Positions 6,817 to 13,142 of a DNA stretch of 13,142 nucleotides are shown one piece after another. The position numbers were made by a program, and so were the translations under genes. A model generated the notes under the pieces. That model ran no database searches, was not told the origin of the DNA, and saw nothing but the letters and a program-made list of their open reading frames with translations. Source of the stretch: Chloroflexota bacterium (lineage in GTDB: Bacteria; Chloroflexota; Anaerolineae; Aggregatilineales; Phototrophicaceae); NCBI GenBank assembly GCA_026706395.1, contig JAPOYU010000087.1, forward strand, positions 1-13,142, read 5' to 3'. Position 1 is the first letter of the stretch; the number at the start of each line of letters is the position of its first letter.

Positions 6817-6860
6817 AGTACAAGTAAAGTACCTGAAGAGTACAAGTAGAGTACAAACAG
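6817..6860. repeat. Four AGTAC direct repeats at exact 11-bp spacing
   Basis: AGTAC starts at 6817, 6828, 6839 and 6850. The 11-base units are AGTACAAGTAA, AGTACCTGAAG, AGTACAAGTAG and AGTACAAACAG, and a possible degenerate fifth follows (TGGACAATAAA). The core GTAC is self-complementary. One unit per helical turn places every site on the same face of the DNA, as in operator or iteron arrays. The array is about 155-190 bases before the ATG of the small Cys-rich gene. Confidence 0.75.
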
Positions 6861-7093
6861 TGGACAATAAATTGCTGGGAAAAAGCGAGAAATCGACATA
6901 GTGTATTAACACTGTATTGATATAGAGCGTCCAAGGGACAGATTTTTCGAATTTGTGGCGGTGGCCGGCGGGAGAAAAGTATTTTTTGGCCATCTGGCCA
7001 TCTGAGCGTGATTCGCGCGTTTGGCGGCGGGGTGCAGGTATTCGGCATCTGGTTTTCATGTGGAACAGTGTAGCAGAAATGTGGCTGTGATAG

Positions 7094-7109
7094 GTGAACA
7101 AATGTTCAC
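7094..7109. promoter_or_regulatory. Perfect 16-bp palindrome resembling a GAAC-N4-GTTC SOS box
   Basis: GTGAACA-AA-TGTTCAC has perfect 7-base arms. Its core GAAC-AAAT-GTTC fits the LexA (Cheo) box consensus of Gram-positive bacteria. It sits 105 bases after the recN stop and about 430 bases before the next minus-strand gene, so the target is unclear. It lacks the GC-rich stem and T-run of a terminator. Confidence 0.45.
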
Positions 7110-7171
7110 GTATGGGGAAATTGGTTGTTGGAATTGATTGACCACCGAATGCGCCGAGGCATCGAGGTCAT

Positions 7172-7188
7172 CGAGGGTCGCGTAGACA
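7172..7188. repeat. Dispersed intergenic repeat fragment, copy A
   Basis: CGAGGGTCGCGTAGACA is found here just beyond the recN stop and again at 10625-10641. It is followed here by GCGCGCGCCGGTCGCCCCTAC, a GC-rich stretch of the kind common in dispersed intergenic elements. Confidence 0.5.
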
Positions 7189-7214
7189 GCGCGCGCCGGT
7201 CGCCCCTACAACGG

Positions 7215-8978
7215 TTAGGTGGAGTGGGGCGGGGGCAGCAGCTGCGCCTTCCGCTCCCGCGCCGCCGCCAGCAACTCCCGCGCCGACTGCATCCCGGCCG
7301 CGCCTGCCGTGCCCAGCATGGCCGCCAGTTCCGCCACGCGCTCGGCCTCATCTTCCAGGACACGAACGCGCGTCGCCGCCGCTTCGTCCGACATCGCCTT
7401 CTGCGCCTGAAAATGCCTATCGGCGTAACCGGCCAACTGCGGCAAGTGCGTGACGCAGAGTACTTGATGCTCGCCCGAAAGCGACCAGAGCTTTTCGCCC
7501 ACCACCGCGCCGATGCGCCCGCCGATGCCTTGATCGACCTCGTCGAAGATCAGAATCGGCGTTTGATCGGCGGCTGTCAGCACGCGTTTCAGCGCCAGCA
7601 TGATGCGCGCCGCTTCGCCGCCGGAGGCCACCTTGGCCAGCGGACGGGGCGGCTCGCCGGGATTGGCGCTCAGCATGAACTCGACATCGTCCATGCCCTT
7701 GGCGTCAAATTTGTAGCGCCGGTCGCCGATGATGCAGCCGGAGGGATGCTCCGCCTGTTGCAGCAGCACTTCAAAGCGGCTGCGCTCCATGCGCAGGTCG
7801 GCCAATTCGCGCAGGACCGCCCGGCTCAATTCAGCGCTTGCTTCCGCGCGGGCCCGGCTTAAACGCCGGCAGACATCACCGATCTGGCGCATCAGTTGGT
7901 CTTCGCGGCGTCCCAGTTCACCCAATCGCTCATCGCTGGCGTCAAGGCCCGCCAGCTCCGCGGCGGCGCGCTCGGCATAAGCCAGCAGCTCGTCGATGCT
8001 CTCGGCGCGGAACCGCCGCTTGAGCGTCGTGATGAGCTCGAGCCGCCCCTCAAGTTCGTCCAAGCGCTGAGGATCGAATTCCACGTCATTGGCATAGCGC
8101 GTCAAGGTCAAAGCCAGGTCTTGCGTCGCCTGCGCCAAATCCTCAGCCAAGGCATGATGCTCCGTCATGGCCGGGTCGATGCGCGCCAGTTTCGCCAACG
8201 CCGCTGCCGCCGACATGAGCCCATCAACCGCCGGGATCGACCGCCCGCTCTCGTCGCCATTGAGCAGTTGTAGCGCCTCGGTCGCCAGGTTGGCCAGTTG
8301 CTCGCTGTTGGCCAGGCGATTGCGCTCAGCCAGCAGATTGCGCTCTTCCGCCGGGTCCAGCTCGGCGGCGCGGATCTCTTCCAGTTCATGCCGCAGCAGA
8401 GCCGCCCGACGCGCCAGCGTTTCTTCATCGTCCCGCAATCGGCGCATCTCCGCCTGTAGCCCCGTCAGTTCAGCGACCATGCTCGCCAGGCCCTCGCGCA
8501 GGTCCAGCAGATCGGCATAACGATCCAACAGGTCAATATGATGCCGCGGCCGGAAAAGCGAGAGATGCTGGCTCTGCCCGTGGATATCGACCAGAGCGCC
8601 GCCGATTTGGCTGAGGACTTCACTCCGAACCGGGATTCCATTGATGCGCGCGCTTGAGCGCCCGCGCCGGCGGACCTCCCGCATGATGCTCAGATACTCC
8701 GGCTCGTCTTCGTCAACCAGGTCTTCCCGTTCCAGCAGCGGCAATACGGCCAGGCGCGAACGCGAATCCAGTTTGAAGAGGCCTTCAACGCGGCTGCGCT
8801 CGCTCCCGGCGCGGACGACAATGGGATCGGCTCGCGCCCCCAGCAGCAGTTCGACCGCGTCGACCAGGATGGACTTGCCGGCGCCCGTCTCCCCGGTGAT
8901 GACGTTGAAGCCGGCGCTGAAGCTCAATTCCAGCCGGTCGATGACGGCGAAGTTCTGTATGCGCAGTTCTTCCAGCAT
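7215..8978 (-). CDS. recN: DNA repair protein RecN
   Basis: This 587-residue SMC-like ATPase acts in double-strand break repair. It opens MLEELRIQNFAVID and has the Walker A motif GETGAGKS (29-36). A long coiled-coil middle rich in Glu, Arg, Ala and Leu follows, then the ABC signature ASGGEAAR (451-458) and Walker B ILIFDE (475-480) with VDQGIGG directly after it. CVTHLPQLA completes the head domain. Length and order match RecN. The ATG at 8978 is 16 bases past the stop of the upstream zinc-finger membrane gene and has no clear Shine-Dalgarno site, so translation is probably coupled. It would be cotranscribed with nadK. No SOS-like box lies directly upstream of it. Confidence 0.95.
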   Translation of the reverse strand: MLEELRIQNFAVIDRLELSFSAGFNVITGETGAGKSILVDAVELLLGARADPIVVRAGSERSRVEGLFKLDSRSRLAVLPLLEREDLVDEDEPEYLSIMREVRRRGRSSARINGIPVRSEVLSQIGGALVDIHGQSQHLSLFRPRHHIDLLDRYADLLDLREGLASMVAELTGLQAEMRRLRDDEETLARRAALLRHELEEIRAAELDPAEERNLLAERNRLANSEQLANLATEALQLLNGDESGRSIPAVDGLMSAAAALAKLARIDPAMTEHHALAEDLAQATQDLALTLTRYANDVEFDPQRLDELEGRLELITTLKRRFRAESIDELLAYAERAAAELAGLDASDERLGELGRREDQLMRQIGDVCRRLSRARAEASAELSRAVLRELADLRMERSRFEVLLQQAEHPSGCIIGDRRYKFDAKGMDDVEFMLSANPGEPPRPLAKVASGGEAARIMLALKRVLTAADQTPILIFDEVDQGIGGRIGAVVGEKLWSLSGEHQVLCVTHLPQLAGYADRHFQAQKAMSDEAAATRVRVLEDEAERVAELAAMLGTAGAAGMQSARELLAAARERKAQLLPPPHST

Positions 8979-8994
8979 GACGGGTCTGCGGACG

Positions 8995-9495
8995 CTATAT
9001 CGACATCTTGAAGCGGGCGAAGGCCGCCGAGCAAGCCAGCGCCAGGTAGATCAGCGTGAACAGGCCAATGCCCCCGGTCAGCAGGAAGCCGGCGGCGAGC
9101 CCGCCGAGGAGCAGGGCGCCTGCGCTGACGATGCCGCTCTGCCGGCCGCGGCGCCGCCCGGTCAGCTGCAGCGCGACTTGCGCGGCCGCCCCCCCAATCG
9201 CCGGCGTCAGGATGAATCCCAAGATGAGAAAGCCGCCGACCAGCAAGGTCACGACAATCGTGAGCGCGCCGCCAACTGCCGAGACCGCCGCCACCAGCGC
9301 ATAGTCAATCAGCGTACCCTGGTAGAAGCGGTCCTCATGCCCGCGCACGCACTCGCGGCAGGTGTATCCGACGGCAGTCCGCACCGCGCAATCGACGCAC
9401 ATATAGCGATCGCAGCGGTTGCAGCGCAGCTCTGTATCGCGCTCGGCATGGACGGCGCAGTAATGAATCTCGTCTTGAATGGCGGCGTCGCTCAT
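8995..9495 (-). CDS. B-box-like zinc-finger membrane protein
   Basis: This 166-residue protein has a cytoplasmic-type Cys/His head: C13-x2-H16, C25-x2-C28, C33-x2-C36 and C46-x2-C49 with H53 after it, enough for two zinc sites as in B-box fingers. About four hydrophobic segments follow at roughly 62-82, 84-108, 120-140 and 143-161, with a basic loop GRRRGR at 113-118. I prefer the ATG at 9495 over one at 9582. The extra 29 residues would be translated from an inverted-repeat element and are low-complexity (RDGGRGRGRGR). The Shine-Dalgarno site is weak for both. It sits between nadK and recN on the same strand. Its function is unknown; the zinc head and membrane part suggest a scaffold or sensor. 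Confidence 0.75.
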   Translation of the reverse strand: MSDAAIQDEIHYCAVHAERDTELRCNRCDRYMCVDCAVRTAVGYTCRECVRGHEDRFYQGTLIDYALVAAVSAVGGALTIVVTLLVGGFLILGFILTPAIGGAAAQVALQLTGRRRGRQSGIVSAGALLLGGLAAGFLLTGGIGLFTLIYLALACSAAFARFKMSI

Positions 9496-9513
9496 GCTGT
9501 CGTCCACGTATCT

Positions 9514-9574
9514 ACCCCTCCCCCGGCCCCTCCCGCCATCTCTATGGCGGGCATCCAAAGCATTAGGGAGGGGT
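9514..9574. repeat. Nested inverted-repeat element between nadK and the zinc-finger gene
   Basis: Outer arms ACCCCTCCC (9514-9522) and GGGAGGGGT (9566-9574) are perfectly complementary. Inside them CCCGCCAT (9532-9539) and ATGGCGGG (9544-9551) form an 8-bp stem with a CTCT loop. The 61-base unit looks like a REP or MITE-type intergenic element inserted within the operon. It has no T-run, so it is not a classical terminator, though the RNA would fold strongly. Confidence 0.65.
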
Positions 9575-9597
9575 GACCCCACAGCCGTATTTGCAGC

Positions 9598-10485
9598 TCA
9601 TTCATCGAAGGTCATGCGCTGCGGACCATGCCGATTGATGCGCGGCTCCAGGCGGTCCAGCAGCGAGCGATAAAAGTAATTGCGTTCGCGCAAGCGCACG
9701 AATTGGCTGACCGGCTCGGCCGAAGTGATGCGAACGTGCTGATCTTCAGCCAATTCCGCCTCGACCTTGCCATCAACGGTCAAGACGACCGAGTGCCGAT
9801 TCTCCGGCGTGGGCTCGATATCGACCACGGCGCCGCGGGAAAGCACAATCGGCCGATCCATGCTCAGGTGCGGCGCCATCGGCACCATCAGGATATTGCG
9901 CAATTCCGGCGGCAATATCGGACCGCCAGTCGCCAGGGCATAAGCGGTCGAACCGGTCGGCGTCGAGAGAATCAGCGCATCGGCGTTGTAAGTGGTCGCC
10001 CAGTGCTTGTCGATATAGGCGGCGATCTGCACCATGCGCCCGAAGACGCTGCCGCTGATCACCACATCGTTCAGAGCGCGGTATGAGCCGATCTCCCGAC
10101 ACTGGTCTTCCAACAGGGTCGCTTGCAGCATCATGCGCTGTTCAATCCAATAATCGCCCGCCAGAAGCTGCTCCAGCCCGGTCTCACAATCATCCGGCTC
10201 TTGTATCTCGGTCAGGAAGCCGAGCCAGCCCATATTGACGCCCAGCACGGGCAGGCCTTGTTCGGCGCAGACGCGCCCGGCCCGGAGCATGGCGCCATCC
10301 CCGCCGATCGCCATCACAATATCGGCTTCGGCCACATCGCTCAGGACGCTGTTTTCGTCCCAGACGGTGTGGACCCAGTTGGCGATCCCGCGCTTGCTGA
10401 GCAATTCTGCTATCTCTTCCGCGACCGGATGCGTGTCCGGTCGGGAAGGATGCGCGAGCACGCCTATTCGCTTGATCTCGGTCAA
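9598..10485 (-). CDS. nadK: NAD kinase, TTG start
   Basis: The 295-residue enzyme phosphorylates NAD to NADP. It has GGDG at 61-64 with the catalytic Asp D63, the substrate-binding ND pair in ALNDVV (137-142), and the family block TPTGSTAYALATGGPI (175-190). The start must be TTG at 10485: an in-frame TGA lies five codons upstream, only Lys-Lys-Pro-Gly separates them, and the next Met is at residue 58, just before the GGDG motif. The Shine-Dalgarno is weak (AAAGAAG). The TTG start implies modest translation. It is the first gene of the operon with the zinc-finger gene and recN. NADPH made downstream of this enzyme is also the cofactor of TrxB nearby, though no direct link is shown. Confidence 0.95.
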   Translation of the reverse strand: MTEIKRIGVLAHPSRPDTHPVAEEIAELLSKRGIANWVHTVWDENSVLSDVAEADIVMAIGGDGAMLRAGRVCAEQGLPVLGVNMGWLGFLTEIQEPDDCETGLEQLLAGDYWIEQRMMLQATLLEDQCREIGSYRALNDVVISGSVFGRMVQIAAYIDKHWATTYNADALILSTPTGSTAYALATGGPILPPELRNILMVPMAPHLSMDRPIVLSRGAVVDIEPTPENRHSVVLTVDGKVEAELAEDQHVRITSAEPVSQFVRLRERNYFYRSLLDRLEPRINRHGPQRMTFDE

Positions 10486-10624
10486 ACCGGGCTTCTTTCA
10501 CTTCGCCAGATGTCGAGGACATTATGACGCAGTTTCATTGCCAATCCCATACGAAATGCTTTCAGGGAGTGGCAAACATCGTAGATATATTCTATTTAGC
10601 GAATACTGCACAGGTTTTCACCAC

Positions 10625-10641
10625 CGAGGGTCGCGTAGACA
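10625..10641. repeat. Dispersed intergenic repeat fragment, copy B
   Basis: This is an exact second copy of CGAGGGTCGCGTAGACA, in the same orientation as the one at 7172-7188 and also between genes. The flanks differ, so only a short core is shared. Confidence 0.5.
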
Positions 10642-10718
10642 CCTACTAGGCCGTCGACATTGAGGGCACCGTGGGCATGGAGTTTTTTGTTTGCGGACGC
10701 GAATGCCGACTAACTTGA

Positions 10719-10748
10719 TTGACATGAATACGCTTCCAGGACTAAGAT
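10719..10748 (+). promoter_or_regulatory. Sigma-70-type promoter of the first binding-protein gene
   Basis: A consensus TTGACA (10719-10724) and TAAGAT (10743-10748) are separated by 18 bases. Transcription should begin near 10755, leaving a leader of about 75 bases before the ATG at 10829. Confidence 0.65.
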
Positions 10749-10753
10749 TAGTC
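10740..10753. promoter_or_regulatory. Perfect dyad over the -10 box (candidate operator)
   Basis: GACTAA-GA-TTAGTC is a perfect inverted repeat covering the -10 element of the promoter at 10719-10748. A dimeric repressor bound here would block RNA polymerase. The repressor is not in the window. Confidence 0.5.
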
Positions 10754-10828
10754 AGAGACAAGTTTGCAGTATTGCGAAGATATCCAGCATGCTTGTTCGA
10801 CGACTGTCTAAAACGGAGGTTTGATACG

Positions 10829-12025
10829 ATGTACAAGAAGGCACTTTTTCTATTTTCCTTGGCGTGTTTGATCATTTTCGCACCTATCGCGACCGCCCAA
10901 GACAACCCGACCATCGCCATTCTGCGCTTTGGCACGCTGCCGAACATCGACATCACCGAAGGCGCCATCCTGGACGTCCTGGAGTCGTACGGCTTTATTT
11001 CGACGGAGGAGAACCGCATTTTCGAAGCGCGGCGCGACCACGAAGGCGAGAATATCACGATCTATTGGGGCGACGCCGGCTTTGATTTTCCAACAGTGAA
11101 TTTAATGCTGGAAGACGCGCTGGATAAAGAAGTTGACGTGCTGATCACGAGTGGGGCGACGGTGACCCAAACTGCCGTCCATATCACCAGCGAAATGGAT
11201 ATGCCGACGCCGGTGATCTTCGTATCGACGCCTTATGAGGGTGGCATCGCCGCCGAAGCCGCCTGCGTGAAGCCGGATCATGTCGCCGGGGTGTCGGCCT
11301 CGCTGTCTTATGATTATGCCTTTTCCGTGCTGCTCATGCAGGATCCAGATATCGAGCGGGTCGGCGTGATCCACAGCACAAGCGATGCGTCCGGACGACA
11401 CGGCGCTCAACAGATCATGGAATCCGCTGAATCATTGGGCATCGAATTACATACAGCTGGAGTCGTCGCGTTAGCGGATTTGCGCCCGGCCGCCAATAGC
11501 CTGGTGGACGCCGGGGTCGGCGCGATCATGCTCCCGCTTGATACGATCACATCAAGCGGATTGCCCATCATCACAGAAATCGCCAGCGAAATTGGTTTGC
11601 CGGTATTCTTTCCCAGCTTCAGCGCGATATTTTACGGCGCCACCATCGGCGCTGGCTCGTCGCCAATGTACACAAATGGCATTAATGCGGGGCGCATATT
11701 GACGGCGGATTTGAATGGCGATGTGGATATTGCGCGCCTCGGCATCGGTACGACCGGGGAACTCCTCGTCGGCGTCAATCTGGAATCGGCTGAAGCGCAA
11801 GGAGTCGAAATCAGCGAAGCGGTGATGGACGAAGCCATTGCCGTCATCGAGAGTGGCGGAAGGAGGACGCTGGCGCCGGAAGTGCTGGCGGCGATTGCGC
11901 GGCGCGGCAGAATCATCCCGCTGGAACAACGGCAGGCTGACGACCAGGCTTGGCTCGCTTCCTTGCATTGCACGGACGAGATGATCGCCGAACAGCAAGC
12001 TGAATTGGATGCGGCTGGCGGATAG
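10829..12025 (+). CDS. Exported ABC transporter substrate-binding protein, TrpX-like (ABC_sub_bind type), copy 1
   Basis: The ATG at 10829 has a perfect GGAGGT 8 bases upstream and starts a signal peptide, MYKKALFLFSLACLIIFAP, cut after ATA at about residue 23. The Cys in SLAC lies inside the hydrophobic core and is not a lipobox, so the protein is probably secreted or periplasmic rather than a lipoprotein. The mature part (375 residues) begins PTIAILRFG and has the two-lobed layout of the family: TIYWGDAGFDFPTVN, DVLITSGATVTQTA, TPVIFVSTPY, then VGVIHSTSDASG and AIMLPLDTI in the second half. Family members bind amino acids or other small ligands for ABC importers; the ligand is not known. 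No permease or ATPase gene is in view. A paralogue follows after a terminator. Confidence 0.85.
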   Translation: MYKKALFLFSLACLIIFAPIATAQDNPTIAILRFGTLPNIDITEGAILDVLESYGFISTEENRIFEARRDHEGENITIYWGDAGFDFPTVNLMLEDALDKEVDVLITSGATVTQTAVHITSEMDMPTPVIFVSTPYEGGIAAEAACVKPDHVAGVSASLSYDYAFSVLLMQDPDIERVGVIHSTSDASGRHGAQQIMESAESLGIELHTAGVVALADLRPAANSLVDAGVGAIMLPLDTITSSGLPIITEIASEIGLPVFFPSFSAIFYGATIGAGSSPMYTNGINAGRILTADLNGDVDIARLGIGTTGELLVGVNLESAEAQGVEISEAVMDEAIAVIESGGRRTLAPEVLAAIARRGRIIPLEQRQADDQAWLASLHCTDEMIAEQQAELDAAGG

Positions 12026-12060
12026 ACCCCGCCCGTGGCCGGGCAGACCCAATCAGAAAG

Positions 12061-12088
12061 AGGCAGTCCACGCGGGCTGCCTTTTTTT
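12061..12088 (+). terminator. Intrinsic terminator after the first binding-protein gene
   Basis: A nine-pair stem (AGGCAGTCC with GGGCTGCCT, one G-T pair) and an ACGC loop are followed by a run of seven T (12082-12088). It lies 36 bases after the stop codon. Confidence 0.9.
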
Positions 12089-12106
12089 GCGCGGGTTTCG
12101 CGCAAA
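12086..12106. repeat. Second perfect hairpin overlapping the terminator T-run
   Basis: TTTGCGCG (12086-12093), a loop of five bases, and CGCGCAAA (12099-12106) form a perfect 8-bp stem that begins inside the terminator's T-run. It is not followed by a T-run on either strand. Confidence 0.6.
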
Positions 12107-12198
12107 GAAGCGGTGAATTCAAAAATTGTGATACGCTTATAGATGGATGAATTCTTTTGCTCGTGTCTTTCGCACGTGTAATCAGAGAGGCGGTCGGA

Positions 12199-13142
12199 AT
12201 GTTCAAGAAATGCTTGTTGATCCTCTTCGCATTGATGATTTGGCTTGCGCCGGCGGCGATGGCGCAGGATGGCAAGCCCACCGTCGCCGTCCTGCGCTTG
12301 GGACCATCCCTGTCTGATACCAGCTTGGAAACCGCCGTAATGGATACGCTGCACGTTTATGGATGGGTTGACGCGGAAGAGCTCGCGCTTCTGAGTGAAC
12401 GACAGGATTTAGCAGGCGAGAAGATCAACATTATTTGGGGGGATGCCAACTACGATCTCCCAACTGTCGGTATCATGGTTGATAACGCGCTGGACCGCGG
12501 CGCGGATATATTGATCACCTTATCCACCCCGGTCACGCAAATCGCTTTGAACACCACGCTAGATCAAGACGAGCCCACGCCCGTTCTGTTCTCCTCGGTC
12601 TACAGTCCCTATCACGCCGGAGTGGCTGATGCGCCTTGCATCAAACCGGCGCATGTCAGCGGGTCAGAATCCGTGCCGCCCTATGAAGAGGCCTTTCAGA
12701 TTTTCCTGCTACAGAATCCGGCGATGAAGCGCTTTGGCTTGATCTATTCGTCGCATGACGCGAGCGGCATCTACGGCGCGGAGAGGATCGCCGCTATTGG
12801 CGAATCCCTGGGCTTGGAAGTCGAAAGCGCAGCGGTAACCGGCGTTAGTGATTTGCGCAGCGCCACGCAAAGCCTGGCCAACGAGGGCGTCGAGGCAATT
12901 ATCTTGCCTTTCGATTATACAGTCGCTATCGGGTTGCCAATCATTGCAACCGTCGCTATCGAGAATCAGATACCGGTCTTCCATCCCCATCCGGGCTCAA
13001 TTTTGGCGGGCGCGACCGTTGGCGCGGGTTTCTACAATTTTTATACGCAAGGCATCAGCACCGGCCTGATGCTGGCTGCCTATTTGAATGGCGATCTCGA
13101 CTTGGCGAGGACGGCTATCGATAGCCGGAGCGGGCTCTCAGT
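12199..13142 (+). CDS. Exported ABC transporter substrate-binding protein, TrpX-like, copy 2, C-terminus outside window
   Basis: The frame is open for 314 codons from the ATG at 12199, which has GAGAGG 8 bases upstream, to the window edge. The signal peptide MFKKCLLILFALMIWLAPA is cut after AMA at about residue 22. The sequence follows copy 1 step for step: TVAVLRLG, NIIWGDANYDLPTVG, ADILITLSTPVTQIA, TPVLFSSVY, FGLIYSSHDASGIYG and AIILPFDYT. The two differ at most positions outside these blocks, so this is an old paralogue, not a recent copy. In place of TYG-like small residues it has a histidine pair, FHPHPGS, where copy 1 has FFPSFSA, in a region that in this fold lines the ligand cleft. 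That suggests a different ligand. No good promoter is visible in 12107-12184, but the strong terminator before it argues for separate transcription. Confidence 0.85.
   Translation, partial: MFKKCLLILFALMIWLAPAAMAQDGKPTVAVLRLGPSLSDTSLETAVMDTLHVYGWVDAEELALLSERQDLAGEKINIIWGDANYDLPTVGIMVDNALDRGADILITLSTPVTQIALNTTLDQDEPTPVLFSSVYSPYHAGVADAPCIKPAHVSGSESVPPYEEAFQIFLLQNPAMKRFGLIYSSHDASGIYGAERIAAIGESLGLEVESAAVTGVSDLRSATQSLANEGVEAIILPFDYTVAIGLPIIATVAIENQIPVFHPHPGSILAGATVGAGFYNFYTQGISTGLMLAAYLNGDLDLARTAIDSRSGLS

Larger units (their letters stand above)
6665..7214. other. 550-bp intergenic region with repeats but no convincing gene
   Basis: The region lies upstream of the small Cys-rich gene/trxB operon and downstream of recN. 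It contains an AT-rich core (about 6800-6925) with the AGTAC array, a small inverted repeat AGTGT-ATTA-ACACT (6900-6913), a GGCCATCT doublet (6988-7003), the palindrome at 7094-7109 and a dispersed-repeat fragment near 7172-7188. Minus-strand frames of 163 and 120 codons cross it, but they have no recognisable domain and one overlaps the start of the next gene. I find no confident promoter for the downstream operon. Confidence 0.6.
10486..10828. other. Divergent intergenic region between nadK and the first binding-protein gene
   Basis: The nadK side has no clear promoter: the best minus-strand candidate is CATAAT at 10526-10521 with a poor -35. The middle carries the dispersed-repeat copy at 10625-10641. 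The right side carries the strong promoter and dyad at 10719-10753, followed by a leader of about 75 bases. An open frame in phase with the binding protein begins at 10691, but it lies over the promoter and is not translated. Confidence 0.6.

Noticed and set aside
6988..7003. Tandem GGCCATCT doublet
   Set aside because: Two 8-base units in a row are too short to call a functional repeat.
6610..7101. Minus-strand frames of 163 and 120 codons across the 6665-7214 gap
   Set aside because: The residue content is biased (repeated TLYST/CTLQVLYLYF-like stretches come from the AGTAC array), there is no domain, and the longer frame overlaps the start of the Cys-rich gene.
7125..7862. A 245-codon plus-strand open frame over the 3' part of recN
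   Set aside because: It lies opposite well-defined RecN motifs and is explained by GC-rich antisense frames.
8641..9576. A 311-codon plus-strand open frame over recN and the zinc-finger gene
   Set aside because: It is antisense to two supported genes, low in complexity (Arg/Ser/Ala-rich), and has no recognisable domain.
9496..9582. N-terminal extension of the zinc-finger membrane protein to an ATG at 9582
   Set aside because: The 29 extra residues are encoded by the inverted-repeat element, and the Cys-rich head starts naturally from the ATG at 9495.
10691..10828. N-terminal extension of the first binding protein by 46 codons
   Set aside because: It would be translated from the promoter and operator region, and the ATG at 10829 has an ideal Shine-Dalgarno site and begins a typical signal peptide.

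Overview
The window reads as an ordinary stretch of bacterial chromosome. It has GC-rich coding sequence, strong Shine-Dalgarno sites, short operons on both strands, and no tRNA, rRNA, CRISPR array, transposase or phage gene that I could find. Gene content (recN with nadK and a zinc-finger membrane protein, a small zinc-finger-like protein with trxB, an exported multi-domain protein, TrpX-type binding proteins) suggests a free-living Gram-positive-like or Chloroflexota-like bacterium. That placement is a weak inference and no marker gene fixes the phylum.

Layout. (1) 1-975, minus: the start of an exported protein built from about 100-residue repeats resembling the ABM/dimeric alpha-beta-barrel fold, cut by the window edge. 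(2) 1220-2230, minus: a Gfo/Idh/MocA oxidoreductase. It is divergent from 2370-3413, plus, a protein of the glycerol-1-phosphate dehydrogenase/dehydroquinate synthase-like fold. (3) 3483-4298 and 4529-5344, plus: two DppA-type D-aminopeptidases about 85% identical in protein sequence. (4) 5355-6317, minus: thioredoxin reductase, preceded in the same operon by a small Cys-rich protein (6365-6664). (5) 6665-7214: a 550-bp non-coding region holding an 11-bp phased AGTAC array and a 16-bp palindrome resembling a Gram-positive SOS box. (6) 10485 down to 7215, minus: an operon of NAD kinase (TTG start), a zinc-finger membrane protein and RecN. (7) 10829-12025, plus, and 12199 to the window end, plus: two paralogous exported TrpX-type substrate-binding proteins, with a good promoter/operator before the first and a clear intrinsic terminator after it.

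The best-supported unusual point is how the two dppA genes arose. The space between them carries, on the minus strand, a 70-bp stop-less remnant of the 3' end of trxB at the same position relative to dppA as the intact trxB beyond the second copy. The leader of each dppA also matches. A unit of about 950 bp (leader, dppA, trxB tail) was therefore duplicated in tandem with a period of about 1,046 bp, and the extra trxB tail then decayed. The other points worth checking are regulatory DNA (the AGTAC array, the SOS-like palindrome, a perfect dyad over a -10 box) and two kinds of intergenic repeat. I see no convincing new multi-gene system here.
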